From NCBI GenBank assembly GCA_033725935.1, contig MU867097.1, positions 332,533 to 396,532 on the forward strand: a DNA stretch of 64,000 nucleotides, written 5' to 3'. Positions 42,844 to 54,436 of this stretch are shown piece by piece. Position 1 is the first letter of the stretch; each line of letters opens with the position of its first letter. Below the pieces are notes generated by a model. The model did not search any database, was not told the DNA's origin, and worked only from the letters and a program-made list of their open reading frames with translations. Source of the stretch: Cladorrhinum sp. PSN259. Taxonomy: Eukaryota > Ascomycota > Sordariomycetes > Sordariales > Podosporaceae. A program made the position numbers and the translations under genes.

Positions 42844-43779
42844 GCTGGATGATGGGTGGCGTGTGAGTGTTTGTCGATGAGGACTGTGGCGAAGTGCTGA
42901 GACTGCGTCGATCAAGAATGGGGTGTGATGGCGAACGAAGAGAACTCTTTGCTAGGAAATCACTCGGTATGAAGATGGAAAAATTCCCGGCTGTGCAGAG
43001 AAGAACCACAGGAAGAAATTGAGCGTGAGAAGAAGAAACAGAAGAGAAGAAGCAGAAGAGGAGGAAGAAGTTAAGTAGCCATCAAGGCGTTGCTGTTGTT
43101 CAAGAAACCAAGAAGCAAAATCCCAAGGGCCAGCTACTTGGGGAGCTGAGTTGACACAATGTCGTGTGATGACAAGAGGAAGTGGCTCAAGGCAGCATAC
43201 CTAAAAACGCATAGCGTCGGTCAGGACGGTGATGTTTGTGCTAAGAGTTCTTTCCTGTTGTTGATAAACTTCTAGAGATGGGAGGGTCAGATCCGCCTCG
43301 GTCCCGGATAACCACCTCCTGACTGCTGGATACGGTCTAGCATGCTGAGATTCGGTTTCCAAGAGTCCCCAGTGTGGATCTGGCAGTGACGCCTGTGAAT
43401 TCTGCGGTGTCAAGGGGAAGGTAAACAATGGAAGTCGTACGTGTGTGGTGACAGGGGAGCTGGGCAACGAGGTCAGCATGGTAAGTGCAAGGCGGGTACC
43501 GGTTCCTGGCAGCCAAAAGGCTTAACAATGACGTTTTGAGCGGATAAAGAAGGGGGGATTAGCCGAATAGTTCATGAACGGTTCCTTCCTCCTTGTTGTG
43601 CGGCTCAAAGGCGGCCCCGAAGAGAGGGAACATGTGAGATACGGGACATGTGGATACCCAAAGTAAACAAACATTAAGCATACCAGGTACGAAGCAAAAA
43701 TACATTCATACAAAGGGACTCAATTGCAAATCATTAGCCTGCGACTGGCATATATACAGCTTTTTTCAAATCTTTGCAT
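42844..43779. other. Upstream region of the 643-aa gene and 3' flank of NDUFB8
   Basis: No separate gene is supported. Purine-rich sequence from 43010 to 43075 and several GT-rich segments could belong to a long 5' leader, possibly spliced, of the gene starting at 42843. Confidence 0.45.
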
Positions 43780-44371
43780 TTAGGGGTCCTCATCACCCGC
43801 CTTGCGAGCCTGTTGTGTGCATCGTTAGTAAACATCTTCAACACATTGTCACCAACAAAAAAAAAAGTCTCCTTACCCGAATACCACCAGCACCGCCCAA
43901 TTCTCTCTCAAGACCATCCTCGAACTCACGAGGGTAGCTGACCCTGTCAGGGTAGGTCAAGCTAACACCGTAGCAAACGCTGAGGAACACGACAATGAAG
44001 GCGCCGATCTGCAACAAACCCTTGCCAGGCTTCACCCAGGTGTACTCGTAAGTAGAGAAGATACCCAGGATATCATGGTCCTCGTGCACAGGCTCGCCAA
44101 AGTTCCTGCGCTCCTGCTTGTCCCACCAGTCGGCGTGAGGGTCACGGAATTGGCGCTTGACGCGGGGAGGGTTGATGAAGCCGCCGTTCATTTCGGGATC
44201 CTCGGCGGGGGTGAGAGAAGGGTAGTCGGAGTCGGGGTACTTCTCCTCAATCTTGCTCTTGCCGACCATGGACTCGGGGAGGAAAGTTCGTCGTTGGACG
44301 AGGGGCAGCTGCCGACCGGGAAGGCTGGCAAGGCGGGAGGGGATTGCCCTCACAATCCGACGTGACAACAT
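43780..44371 (-). CDS. Mitochondrial complex I subunit NDUFB8
   Basis: Two exons: 44371-43877 and 43809-43780, giving 174 aa. The 67-bp intron (GTAAGG...CAG, phase 0) is followed by a tiny last exon of nine codons plus stop (ARKAGDEDP). Residues 1-30 form an Arg-rich mitochondrial presequence. Family blocks follow: DPEMNGGFINPPRVKRQFRD, DWWDKQERRNFGEPVHEDHD and a single membrane helix near LLQIGAFIVVFLSVCYGVSL, then YPDRVSYPREFEDGLERELG. It is an accessory subunit of the membrane arm of NADH:ubiquinone oxidoreductase in the inner membrane. It is transcribed away from SWR1 with 556 bp between the starts. Confidence 0.93.
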
Positions 44372-44927
44372 CTGTACGATATATCAGTATATGGGTGTTT
44401 GGAAAGCAATTGGGTGATCGTGCCTTGGCGTCGGGGTGCCGCAATGTTGGTCGGGTGGGTTATGGGGAGGTTATTGGGAGTTGGTGATGATGACGATTAA
44501 GCTCAGTGGAGGCAGCTTGCCGGAGGTTTGAGGTTCGTCCACTGTGCACAGCTACCGGCACCCATCCAATCAGCATCCCTTGACATCAAATGTGGGTCAC
44601 CCGCTCACAAGACAGACCACGGCGCGCTTGCCAGAAGCTTGTCTTGGCGGCCTGGGTTTCTGGGTTTTTGGCGGGTTGGTCGCGGGCAACTTCCATCAGG
44701 CTTGGTTATGTGTCGGAATTTTTTATCGGCTATCAAAGTTTTTGCTGACGACGAGCATTTTCTGCACAAATTCCACTGCAGGCAACCACCCAGAGGTCTG
44801 GCCATGCTGAAAATTTAACACGAGATTCCCTGCACCGTGAGGATTTGTTTGACGTTGTTTTGGTCCTGCCAGATGCCAGGGTCGTCGAGATCTCGGTCGT
44901 CTTTGCCTCGCGCAGTCCCTCGTTACT
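44372..44927. promoter_or_regulatory. Divergent promoter region NDUFB8 / SWR1
   Basis: The 556 bp between two divergent ATGs hold no gene and must contain both promoters. I see no motif that can be assigned with confidence. Confidence 0.5.
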
Positions 44928-47900
44928 ATGACAGAGATCGCGTCGCCCAGCCCAACACCCGCACCGCAGTCTGCCACCACTAACGGCGACAATGCCCAAA
45001 ATGTCCAAAATACCAATGGCAATGGCAATATCAACGGCATCAACGGCACTCGTCGACCACGCGATGAATCCAACGAAAACACTTCTGACGTCAACGAGGA
45101 GCAGCCCCCTGCAAAGAGAGCCCGCGTGCGCGACACCACCACGCCTCCTCCGCCAGCAGATACACCCAAGAGCAAGAAGCCAAAGATCGAATCACCACCA
45201 TGGAAGAAGGTCGAGGCCGAGGGACCGACCACCTTTGTCACCGAAGATGGACGGCGTAAATCTGGACGAATTAACCTCGTGCCGTTGGCAATGCAGCCGA
45301 GTGACAAACGGATAACGAGGGGACAGTTTCAGTCAAGTCCTCCAAGAAATGGTGGTGGTCCCAGATCAGCCACAGCCTCGGGGGCAGCTTCGAAACGCTC
45401 GACACCCGCGACCTCGACGAACAAACACGGTTCATCCAAATTCTCAGCCAACACAAGGCAGCCTCCACCGAAGAAAGCAGCGGCCCATGATTCCAAGTCC
45501 GGCAACACTCGAAGTCGTCGACGATCCCCCTCGCCCAGACGCCCCACAACTCCGACGAAACAGCCTTCTAGAGGAACGCGTCGTTCAACGCGTCATATTC
45601 ACAATAACGATGACCACGATGGCGACATTATTTCTCCCGGTGGCACTCTCCGAACAACCCCGCGCATCAAACTCAAAGCTCGGCCCCCACTCACCACCGT
45701 ACCTCTTGTTCATCGAGACCAAGCAATCATACGACCGAGGATAGGTCCAACATTTGAAGAATACTTCGAACGAGCAAGCGATATCCCCGTCGAGCAAGGC
45801 GGTCTCTTCATACCAGCAGAAGATGGCCCACGATACACCGATGAGATGGCAAGGGAGGATGCTCTTGTCATTATGCGCATTGAGAAAGAGGTGGAACCTG
45901 GTGGTATCTTGGCTGAAGAGAAGTGTTCTGTGTTTGAGCCTGAACCCCATGAAGAGCCTCCGAGGCAATGGGCGCACATGGATCATCTCACCAAAGCCAT
46001 GACCAACTTCCGCCGTTTGATGCTCATTGAGCAGCAACGACACCGGGCAACAGCCAAGCGCATTGCCATTGCTTGCGAGGCAGAGTGGAGAAGGCGAAAC
46101 CCTCAGCCAAAGACGGCGGAGGAGATTGAGCGCGAGGAGCTGGAAAGGAGCAGGGCGAGATGGCGACAAGTCACAAAAACCATTGCGGGAACCTGGGAGA
46201 ACGTCAAGGCAGAGGTCAATCGTAGACGGTTGGTAGAGTGGGAGGCTGAGGAGCAACGAAGGGTGAAGGCGGCGTTGAATCAGGCCGTCAATCTTTCCGA
46301 ACAGAAGCTGCAGGCAAGACAGGCACGAAACGAGACCGAGGGGCTTTCCGATGAGGAAGAGGATGAAGACGAAGATATGTCTGATATTGATGAGAATGAT
46401 GATGCAACGGGCGATGACAGCGGTGGGTCCGAAGAGGGGTCCGAGGCTGATGATGAGAGCAACATGTCTTCATCTGAAGACGAGGATGATAAGGAATCCG
46501 TCTCGTCCAATGAAGGCCTTACACAAGAACAGCTTCGGGAGAAATATGCTAACCTTCCCGCCTTGGCCTCAAACGATAATGCGGCAGAGTTACGAGACCA
46601 GGGGACACCTCTTGATGCCACTACCCCTGCCGGTCCTACTGATCTAGACGATACAAGTGATGAGTCGGTCGACATGGACGACGATATGGGATCTTCCGAT
46701 GATGAATCAGATGGTGATGATGATGAAGAGGAAGAAGGGAGTGCCGAAGGTGAGGAGTCAGATGAAGAGCCTTCAGGTTTGCTTGGCTTGTTCTTCAAAA
46801 AGTCAGAGCTCAAAAAGCTCAAAGCAGAAGCACCACCGCTGGAAGAGGAAGACATAAAGGCGCAAACCGCTGCGGAGGCTGAGACTGAGCAACAAGATAC
46901 TGAAATGGCCGATGTTGATCAAGCGACGACCGAGCCCCGTTCAGAGGTCGCAGCTGAGGCTTTGCAGGTGGACGATGAACAGATCAAGGATCAAACATCT
47001 CTGGCTGGCGCGGCCGCTCCTCAAGAGAATCACATCGATGAGCCTCCGCTTGTGAATGGGGCATCTGGCGAACCACATCCACCATCACATATGGATGACT
47101 CTAAACCAAAGCAGGAGCCCGCGGAGGATGTTTCGATGGCAGATGCTCCCCCGTTGCAGGAAGTTCCTGAAGTCGAGGCCGTAGAAGCTTCTGCAGTTCC
47201 TCATCACCAGAGCCCAGAGACTGAGCCAGTCACCAACACTCACAGCACAGCACAGAGCCAATCGCCACGGGCATCTGACGACACAAAACCCAGCGAAGTC
47301 GAAACCCCTGTGTCAGAGTCACAACTGGTTGCGCCCCAAGCGGACAGTAGGTCATCTTCTCCTCCACCATCGAATGTCCCGAAAACAGAGATTCCATTCC
47401 TCCTCCGTGGCACGTTGCGAGAGTATCAACATCTTGGTCTGGACTGGCTTGCCGCTCTGTACGCCAATAACACCAATGGCATTCTTGCAGACGAAATGGG
47501 TTTGGGAAAGACCATTCAGACCATTGCTTTACTGGCTCATCTGGCATGCCATCATGGGGTTTGGGGACCACATCTTGTTATTGTTCCTACCAGTGTCATG
47601 CTCAACTGGGAAATGGAGTTCAAGAAGTGGTGCCCAGGGTTCAAGATCCTTACATATTACGGCAACCAGGACGAGCGAAAACGGAAGCGTCAGGGTTGGA
47701 CAAACGATAATGTCTGGAACGTCTGCATCACATCATATCAAATGGTCCTTCAAGATCAACAAGTCTTTCGAAGAAGGCGATGGCATTACATGATTCTCGA
47801 TGAAGCACACAACATCAAAAACTTCAAATCACAAAGGTGGCAAACACTTTTGGGTTTCAACACACATTCCCGGCTTCTATTGACGGGAACGCCCTTGCAA

Positions 47901-50096
47901 AACAATCTCACAGAGTTGTGGTCGCTTCTTTATTTCCTTGCCCCTCCTGAGAATGGCGAGGGCGGGTTTGTCGACCTCAAGGAGTTCCACAATTGGTTTT
48001 CAAGACCAGAGTCACAGATTCTGGAAAGCGGTCGAGAACAATTGGACGACGAAGCTCGTGCCATCATCTCCAAACTTCACAAGGTTCTTCGACCATACCT
48101 GCTGCGACGACTGAAAGCAGACGTCGAGAAGCAGATGCCTGCTAAATATGAACATGTTGAGTTCTGCCGGCTTTCAAAGCGCCAGAGAGAGTTATACGAC
48201 GGGTTCTTGTCTCGAGCAGATACCCGTGAGACCCTGTCATCAGGCAACTACATGTCCATCATCAACTGTTTGATGCAGCTGAGGAAGGTTTGCAATCACC
48301 CCGACCTCTTCGTTGACCGCCCTATCATGACTTCATTCCGTATGCGGCGATCAGTCCCGGCGGATTTTGAGGTCAAGGAGCATATTGTTAGAAGGAAACT
48401 ACTAGTAGAGAAGCTGATGGGCTCAGTAAGCTTGAGCTTCCTCAACATGATTCCAACTCAACATGAGCACATGTCCGGCATGCATGCGGACCGAATTTCT
48501 CAGCTTAGTACCCACCGCATTCTTTTGGATCTCAGAGAGGCACAAAAGACTCGGGCGAATAATGCCTACCACACCTTGGATCCAGCTACCATCAAGTCTA
48601 ACATCGTCTACTTGGAGAGCGCAGCACGGTGGGGTCGGTTCGAGGAGCTTCAACACTGTGTGTACCTCAACGCCCTTCGTCGTCAACAACGGCCCATTTA
48701 CGGCAAGCGCCTCGTCGAACTCTTGACTCTCGACACCCATCTTCGTCCCTACAAGCAGAGGCCGAAAGTCCCACGAAAAATCATGAGCTGGTTTGAAGAG
48801 GACCTACACCTCCTACATAACGCCATCCCGACCCTCCAGCAACGAGCAGCATCAATGGAAACTACCATTACCAAGTTCGCCTGCGTCACTCCAGCAGTAG
48901 TCACGGGCGACATGCACAAGTTTGTCTTGGGCGCAAAGGGGATTGAGGCATTTGAAGATGCGGACCTCAGGTTATCCGCTCCAGTCAAACACGCTCCGTA
49001 CATGCCCAGAGAGAGACCACAGGATCCATGGCATGAAGCTCGCATGCGATTAAGCATCCAATTCCCTGATAAGCGCCTCCTCCAATACGACTGTGGAAAA
49101 CTGCAAGTCTTGGACAAGCTCCTTCGCAGGTTGCAGTCAGGCGGTCATCGTGCCTTGATCTTTACGCAAATGACCAAGGTTCTCGACATTCTCGAACAGT
49201 TTTTGAACATACACGGACATAAATATCTCCGGTTGGACGGCGCCACCAAGGTGGAACAACGCCAGATCCTCACAGACCGCTTCAACCACGATCCTCGCAT
49301 CCTCTGCTTCATCCTCTCGACCCGTTCCGGTGGTCTTGGCATCAATCTCACAGGAGCCGACACGGTCATCTTTTATGACCAAGACTGGAACCCAGCAATG
49401 GACAAACAATGCCAAGACAGATGTCACAGAATTGGTCAAACCAGAGACGTCCACATCTACCGGCTGGTGTCTGAGCATACGATCGAAGCCAACATCTTGC
49501 GCAAGGCTGGTCAAAAGCAGATGCTAGATGATGTAGTCATTCAAGAAGGAGAGTTCACCACGGAAGAATTCAACAAGCTATCTGTCAGAGACGTGGTCAA
49601 ACCCACCGGCGAAGTTGTTGCTAATGAAAACGACGTCGCGGCCAATCTGGCGATGGATAGGGTTCTTGGAGGTGTCGAAACTGGCAGAGATAAAGGAAGG
49701 GTATTGGAAGGCGCAGAAGATAAGGAAGATGTGGCTGCCGCACGGGTTGCCGAGAAGGAAATACAAGATGATGCTGTTGATTTTGATGAGCAGCAGAAAC
49801 AAAAGACTAGGGAAGGTACTAAGGAACCCGAGGCAGAAGGAGCGGCACGAGAAGAAGATAAGGTGGATGAAGGGGAGATTGAGTATAATGCTTCTGGAGA
49901 AAGGATGTGGAATGTGGATGAGTACATGCTTAGGTTCATGACCAAGGCGTTAGAGGGCACACCATTGGAGTTGCCCAGGGATAAAAATAGGAGCAAGAGG
50001 GGCAGGAGAGAAGGAGGAGGACACCACCACGGTGCGGGTGGTGGAGGGAACAAGAAGAAGAAGATGACTATGGGAAGAGATACCCGGAAGAGGTAG
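44928..50096 (+). CDS. SWR1: SWR1: ATPase subunit of the H2A.Z-depositing remodeller
   Basis: Single frame of 1722 aa. The N terminus is basic and disordered. An HSA domain, which binds actin and Arp4 in this family, lies at about 340-400 (PRQWAHMDHLTKAMTNFRRL). A strongly acidic stretch follows at about 465-610. The SNF2 ATPase starts near 820 (LRGTLREYQHLGLDWLAALY) with Walker A ADEMGLGKT at about 855 and DEAH (ILDEAHNIKNFKS) at about 957. A long insert of several hundred residues, the mark of the INO80/SWR1 class, separates it from the second lobe at about 1390-1520 (SGGLGINLTGADTVIFYD; DRCHRIGQTRDVHIYRL). The complex exchanges H2A for H2A.Z in promoter nucleosomes. The C terminus is Lys/Gly-rich. 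Confidence 0.97.
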   Translation: MTEIASPSPTPAPQSATTNGDNAQNVQNTNGNGNINGINGTRRPRDESNENTSDVNEEQPPAKRARVRDTTTPPPPADTPKSKKPKIESPPWKKVEAEGPTTFVTEDGRRKSGRINLVPLAMQPSDKRITRGQFQSSPPRNGGGPRSATASGAASKRSTPATSTNKHGSSKFSANTRQPPPKKAAAHDSKSGNTRSRRRSPSPRRPTTPTKQPSRGTRRSTRHIHNNDDHDGDIISPGGTLRTTPRIKLKARPPLTTVPLVHRDQAIIRPRIGPTFEEYFERASDIPVEQGGLFIPAEDGPRYTDEMAREDALVIMRIEKEVEPGGILAEEKCSVFEPEPHEEPPRQWAHMDHLTKAMTNFRRLMLIEQQRHRATAKRIAIACEAEWRRRNPQPKTAEEIEREELERSRARWRQVTKTIAGTWENVKAEVNRRRLVEWEAEEQRRVKAALNQAVNLSEQKLQARQARNETEGLSDEEEDEDEDMSDIDENDDATGDDSGGSEEGSEADDESNMSSSEDEDDKESVSSNEGLTQEQLREKYANLPALASNDNAAELRDQGTPLDATTPAGPTDLDDTSDESVDMDDDMGSSDDESDGDDDEEEEGSAEGEESDEEPSGLLGLFFKKSELKKLKAEAPPLEEEDIKAQTAAEAETEQQDTEMADVDQATTEPRSEVAAEALQVDDEQIKDQTSLAGAAAPQENHIDEPPLVNGASGEPHPPSHMDDSKPKQEPAEDVSMADAPPLQEVPEVEAVEASAVPHHQSPETEPVTNTHSTAQSQSPRASDDTKPSEVETPVSESQLVAPQADSRSSSPPPSNVPKTEIPFLLRGTLREYQHLGLDWLAALYANNTNGILADEMGLGKTIQTIALLAHLACHHGVWGPHLVIVPTSVMLNWEMEFKKWCPGFKILTYYGNQDERKRKRQGWTNDNVWNVCITSYQMVLQDQQVFRRRRWHYMILDEAHNIKNFKSQRWQTLLGFNTHSRLLLTGTPLQNNLTELWSLLYFLAPPENGEGGFVDLKEFHNWFSRPESQILESGREQLDDEARAIISKLHKVLRPYLLRRLKADVEKQMPAKYEHVEFCRLSKRQRELYDGFLSRADTRETLSSGNYMSIINCLMQLRKVCNHPDLFVDRPIMTSFRMRRSVPADFEVKEHIVRRKLLVEKLMGSVSLSFLNMIPTQHEHMSGMHADRISQLSTHRILLDLREAQKTRANNAYHTLDPATIKSNIVYLESAARWGRFEELQHCVYLNALRRQQRPIYGKRLVELLTLDTHLRPYKQRPKVPRKIMSWFEEDLHLLHNAIPTLQQRAASMETTITKFACVTPAVVTGDMHKFVLGAKGIEAFEDADLRLSAPVKHAPYMPRERPQDPWHEARMRLSIQFPDKRLLQYDCGKLQVLDKLLRRLQSGGHRALIFTQMTKVLDILEQFLNIHGHKYLRLDGATKVEQRQILTDRFNHDPRILCFILSTRSGGLGINLTGADTVIFYDQDWNPAMDKQCQDRCHRIGQTRDVHIYRLVSEHTIEANILRKAGQKQMLDDVVIQEGEFTTEEFNKLSVRDVVKPTGEVVANENDVAANLAMDRVLGGVETGRDKGRVLEGAEDKEDVAAARVAEKEIQDDAVDFDEQQKQKTREGTKEPEAEGAAREEDKVDEGEIEYNASGERMWNVDEYMLRFMTKALEGTPLELPRDKNRSKRGRREGGGHHHGAGGGGNKKKKMTMGRDTRKR

Positions 50097-50580
50097 TTAT
50101 TGTGTGTGTGCAGCGTATTTTGAAGGATTGATTCTTGTTTGTCTACTAGAATTCATGGATGATGAAGAGAAGAGAAAAAAAAGTGTATGATTATTGGTGT
50201 TTGTTATTAGTAAGGCGTAAAGTGAAAGGTGGACTGTAAAGCATAGATTATGTTGGATGATTAAAAAAGGTTTCTCAACTTTGCTTTGATTGAGGCACTA
50301 TTAGATATACGGTTACTTAAATCCTTAACGATTACACGAATTCTTTATTCCCGTCGGGGGTAAAGTAAACTCGAACTTCAGATCTCATGGCAACCTTTGT
50401 GCATCCTTAATTGAGACCCCGAACTCTCACCGCAGGCCTTATCAAGTCCTCGTTTGGACTTATCGGGTAAGGGGTCCACTTTTTTTTCGTCAAGTCGCGA
50501 CTTGCAGCGTTCACCTTAACCGCAAACTCATAGCATTTTCATCAACTTGTTGCAACGAATCTCACATAATTACACTAAAA
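50097..50580. other. Intergenic region SWR1 - RNase III gene
   Basis: It holds the SWR1 3' end and the promoter of the next + strand gene. No gene is supported. A tRNA-like GTTCGAG string on the minus strand near 50370 has no stem partners. Confidence 0.5.
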
Positions 50581-51645
50581 ATGTCAAAACGCAATCAGTC
50601 AGAAGCCGCAATCGGCGACATTAACCTCTCAAAAAACGATCATGCCGCCAAAAAAGTCAAACCATCACCACCACTCCCTCAATCAATCTTATCCCCGTCC
50701 TCACCAGCCCCAACATTCTCACCAACAACATTCATAACCCCCTTTACATCCTCAACCATCCCCCCCTCACCAGAATCCTACCCACCTCTACCCCCCATAT
50801 TGGACCCGGCCCTCGCAACCGCAGCATTAACCCACTCGGGCCTCCGAAAAAAGCCCACGGACCTCTCCTACGAGCGCCTAGAATGGATCGGAGACGTCTA
50901 CATGGAACTCATCGCTTCCGAACTAATCTACACGACATTTCCCCAAGTACCAGAAGGCAAAATCTCCACCTTCCGCGAAATGCTCACCAGAAACTCGACC
51001 CTGGCGCAGTTTTCCCTGCACTACGGGCTGGACAAGCTGGCCAAGTTCCCCGCCGAGTTTGACTTGGCTGGGCGTGTCAACGGCAGCTCGGCCAGCACCA
51101 AAAAAAGGGAAAAGACTCTGGGAGATATATTCGAGGCTTACGTCGGGGCGCTGGTCCGTTCTGACGCCGCCAACGGGTATCGCATCGCGGTGGACTGGCT
51201 AAAAGCGCTTTGGGGCCCGGTTTTGAAGGATCAGATCAGAGAGCAGGAAAAGGGAAAGCTCAAAACTTTGGCGCACGAGGACACGAGCCCGAAGACGAAG
51301 CTGGAGCAGGCCATCGCCGCGCCTGGGGTCAAAATCGAGTATAAGGATCTGGGAGTGAAGAAGGACACGAAGGATATGACGGGGGGGATGGTGTACACCG
51401 TCGGGTGTTTCCTGAACGGCTGGGGGGAGGACGGGCTCAAGCTGGGTTGGGGCAGCGCGAAGAATAAGAAGGAGGCTGGACAGAAGGCCGCCGTCATGGC
51501 GCTTGGGAATCAGAAGCTGATGAAGAGGTTTAGAGAGCAGAAGGAAAAGTATGCTGCTGTTAGGGCTAAGCAGAGGGAGCAGGAGGAGGAGGGGGAGAGG
51601 AGTAAAGAGAAGGAGGGGCTAGTAAAAGAGGAGACTGGAGTTTGA
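50581..51645 (+). CDS. RNase III (RNT1-like) with C-terminal dsRNA-binding domain
   Basis: Single frame of 354 aa. Residues 1-70 are Ser/Pro-rich. The RNase III domain spans about 75-220 and carries the signature helix as YERLEWIGDVYMELIAS, which contains the catalytic Glu/Asp pair, and the second acidic site as LGDIFEAYVGAL. A dsRNA-binding domain follows at about 240-335 (SPKTKLEQAIAA... AKNKKEAGQKAAVMALGNQK). A Lys/Glu-rich tail ends the protein. Such one-domain-plus-dsRBD enzymes act as dimers and process pre-rRNA and small RNAs in the nucleus (Rnt1, Pac1). There is no helicase or PAZ domain, so it is not Dicer. A mitochondrial relative is an alternative, but no clear presequence is seen. 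Confidence 0.9.
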   Translation: MSKRNQSEAAIGDINLSKNDHAAKKVKPSPPLPQSILSPSSPAPTFSPTTFITPFTSSTIPPSPESYPPLPPILDPALATAALTHSGLRKKPTDLSYERLEWIGDVYMELIASELIYTTFPQVPEGKISTFREMLTRNSTLAQFSLHYGLDKLAKFPAEFDLAGRVNGSSASTKKREKTLGDIFEAYVGALVRSDAANGYRIAVDWLKALWGPVLKDQIREQEKGKLKTLAHEDTSPKTKLEQAIAAPGVKIEYKDLGVKKDTKDMTGGMVYTVGCFLNGWGEDGLKLGWGSAKNKKEAGQKAAVMALGNQKLMKRFREQKEKYAAVRAKQREQEEEGERSKEKEGLVKEETGV

Positions 51646-52216
51646 AAGGTGAGGTCAAGAAGGATGTATTAGAGATTGTAAGATGAGGGTATTCGCCACG
51701 AAGAGAACTGTATTTAGTATCATATTCAACGTGAGGCTCATTTTGCTGGTTCAGTAGGTAATCATCAAATTCGTCTTCGAGATACATGCATACAGTTTGG
51801 TACTGGTGCTCTACTGAAACATTATTCCTAAATCTTATAAATGTATCATCAATCTAGTTGTTAGATAATAATACCTGCTAGGATGAAGCAAGTAATTGAT
51901 TCAGTTCTTTCGATGTTTCACTTGATATCCACATTTTCACCACCAAAAGAGTTTCCGTATTTCGGAACAGAGGTGCGGCACATGTATGTACATACATAAG
52001 AAGGCCAAGCCATCTCCAATTGGACCCCTCCATTGGTTGCAGTGTTTTGGGTTGCCCCTCCATCTCACTCATAAATTTATAACCTCTCACTCACTTACAC
52101 ACTTTTTACTCTTTACAGTCATAACACAACTTCTCACAACTACAACACACACACCCCCTTTTTTCCCCTCATAACCCATCACACTTTTCACCAGATAAAA
52201 ACAGTAATCAAAAAAA
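51646..52216. other. Intergenic region, promoter of the dihydroorotase gene
   Basis: No gene is supported. The 100 bases before 52217 are C/T/A-rich with an A-run next to the ATG, a typical fungal leader. Confidence 0.5.
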
Positions 52217-53562
52217 ATGCCTCTCAAAGACACCTACACCCTCCCGGCGGCAGCCGACCTGCACGTGCACCTGCGCAACGCACCCGGCCCCATCGCCGCC
52301 CTCGTAACGCCCACCATCCGCCCTTCAGGTATCGACACCGTCTTCGTCATGCCCAACCTCGCCCCCAAACCTGTGACTTCGGTCAACGAGGCCATCGCTT
52401 ACAAGGCCGCCCTCGAGGCGATCGACCCAACCGTCAGCTACCTCATGTCGCTCTACCTGCACTCGGACATTTCCCCCTCAGAGATCCGCAGAGCAAAGGA
52501 GTCGGGTGTGATCTACGGCGTCAAGGCGTACCCGCGCGGAGCGACCACCAACTCGCAGTGGGGTGTCGTGAGCTTTGACGGGTTCCACGAGGTTCTCAGA
52601 GAGATGGAGGAGGTCGGACTGGTGCTGAACCTGCACGGGGAGGTCCCCAGCGACGCCAAGGAGGGCGTGACGGTCATGAATGCCGAGGAGAGGTTCTTGC
52701 CCACGCTGAGGGGCCTGAGCGACAAGTACCCTCGGCTCAAGATCGTGCTAGAGCACTGCACGACTAGCAAAGCTGTCGAACTTGTCAGGGAGTTGAGGGA
52801 GAAGGAGGGGAGGGATGTCGTGGGGACTATTGTGAGTTTTTTCTTCTTTTCTTCTTTTTTTCTTTTTTTCTTTTTTTCTTTTCTTCTTTTTTTTTTTGTC
52901 TTTTTTTTCCTTTGGCCTTCTTCTTTATTTTTATATACAATTTTTTCTTTCAATGTTCTGGAAGGAGGAGGAGGAGGTTTGAGGAAATGAAATACTAAAC
53001 TAGTGTGTGTTTAATTAGACCGCCCACCACCTGAGCCTGCTCGTGGACGACTGGTCCGCCAACGTCCACCACTACTGCAAGCCCTCGGCCAAGTCCCCCG
53101 AGGACAGGAGAGCCCTACTGCAGGCTGTCGTCACGTCAAACGGTAGTTTCTTCCTCGGAACCGACAGTGCTCGTAAGTTTAATTACTTATTATTATTTTT
53201 TTCATTCCGTATTTATACAGACGGCTAATGATATCAAACAAGCCCACGACATCACCTCTAAAAAGGGCAAGGGCAACACCGCCGCGGGAGTCTTCACCCA
53301 GCCTTACGCCCTCGGCTACGTCCTGCAGGCGCTCGAGGAGGGAATTGCCCGCGGTGATCTCGACGAGTCTCTGGTCGCCGACGAGGTTCTGGCTGGCTTC
53401 TTCAGCACCTACGGACGCAAATTCTACGGCGTCGCCCCCGCTGCGCAGAATATTAAATTGACCAGGGACGGAGCTACGATCGAGGAGAGCCTGAGCGGCG
53501 GAGGCGTCGAGGTCGTGCCCTTCAGGGCCGGCCAAAAGACCTGGAGTGTGGAGTGGCTTTAG
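52217..53562 (+). CDS. URA4: Dihydroorotase, pyrimidine biosynthesis
   Basis: Three exons: 52217-52831, 53019-53172 and 53243-53562, giving 362 aa, the usual size for the single-function fungal enzyme. It closes carbamoyl aspartate to dihydroorotate in the cytosol. The zinc ligands are visible: DLHVHLRN near 14-21, the lysine in VKAYPRG near 101, LNLHGE near 138, VLEHCTTS near 177 and GTDSAPH near 250. Intron 1 is 187 bp with a long pyrimidine tract. In intron 2 the first AG (ACAG before 53221) would give a stop two codons later, so the later AAG at 53241-53242 is used and restores GTDSA-PHDITSKKG. FTQPYALGYVL follows, as in the family. The URA4 symbol is by analogy to yeast. Confidence 0.94.
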
Positions 53563-54436
53563 ATTGTCTCGTGGCGTATTTAAAATGCATGCAAGTCTCG
53601 TAAAGAAGAAAAAGGGGGTGGGGTGGTTGTGTTTTTGTTTTCTGCTTGCACATACATATATTGGGATGACTAAAATGGTGCGACGGCATATACGTACGTA
53701 GATGGATATGTAGGTAAATGATTTGGGTGCATGGTGTTGATAATAATCTGCGTACGGTCATGCTTCAGCCCTGTTTTGCATTGACGTGCAAAGGAGGGTA
53801 GCACAAGGTACTGTGAGTGGTCGACTTTGACTTTAACATATCAGCTGAGTAAGACCCAGTGCATGGTGCAACGGAATCTCCCTTTGAGGAGCGGTAATTG
53901 TACTAGTGCTCGGCACACCACGCCACCATCACACCCTGTGAGACATGCTTTTCAAGCCCGGTAGGGGATTGGGCAAAGGGTAAGCAAAGGGGGAATAGTC
54001 AGCAGAACACGCGGGGATGGGCTGGAGGTGGCTTGCATTGGGACACTGGGGGCGAAAGGGGGCCGCCGCCCCGAGTATCAGTGCAATATCAATGTAGCCC
54101 AAAATGCTGCTCTAAATAAATTGTATGGCTTTCGCCAAGACCAGCAAATCTGCAAGCCCTTCATCTTGGTGCTTCCCTTTCAAGCATTCTCGACAGTGTT
54201 TTGTCGGTACTTTTGTTCAGCTTGCCCCGCTGACACGACGCCCGACTTTTCTGGTGTGCTCGGGCGGTTTCGTCCCGATCGGCAGCGAGACATATAAGTT
54301 GATTGATGTGGACCTCATTTAGTTGTCGCGTCTGAGCTCTGACAACGATAATCAAGGCCCCAATACATCAGAGGTTGGTTGATTCCAGGTTCACCAACAA
54401 CTTGCCATCTTTTAATGATAGACAAGCCTAGGTATC
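53563..54436. other. Intergenic region, no gene seen
   Basis: This 870-bp stretch carries no frame with recognisable motifs or coherent splice structure. It should contain the dihydroorotase 3' end and the promoter of the membrane-protein gene at 54437. Confidence 0.5.

Noticed and set aside
50360..50440. Minus-strand GTTCGAG suggestive of a tRNA T loop
   Set aside because: The flanking bases do not form a 5-bp stem and no D arm or acceptor pairing is found.
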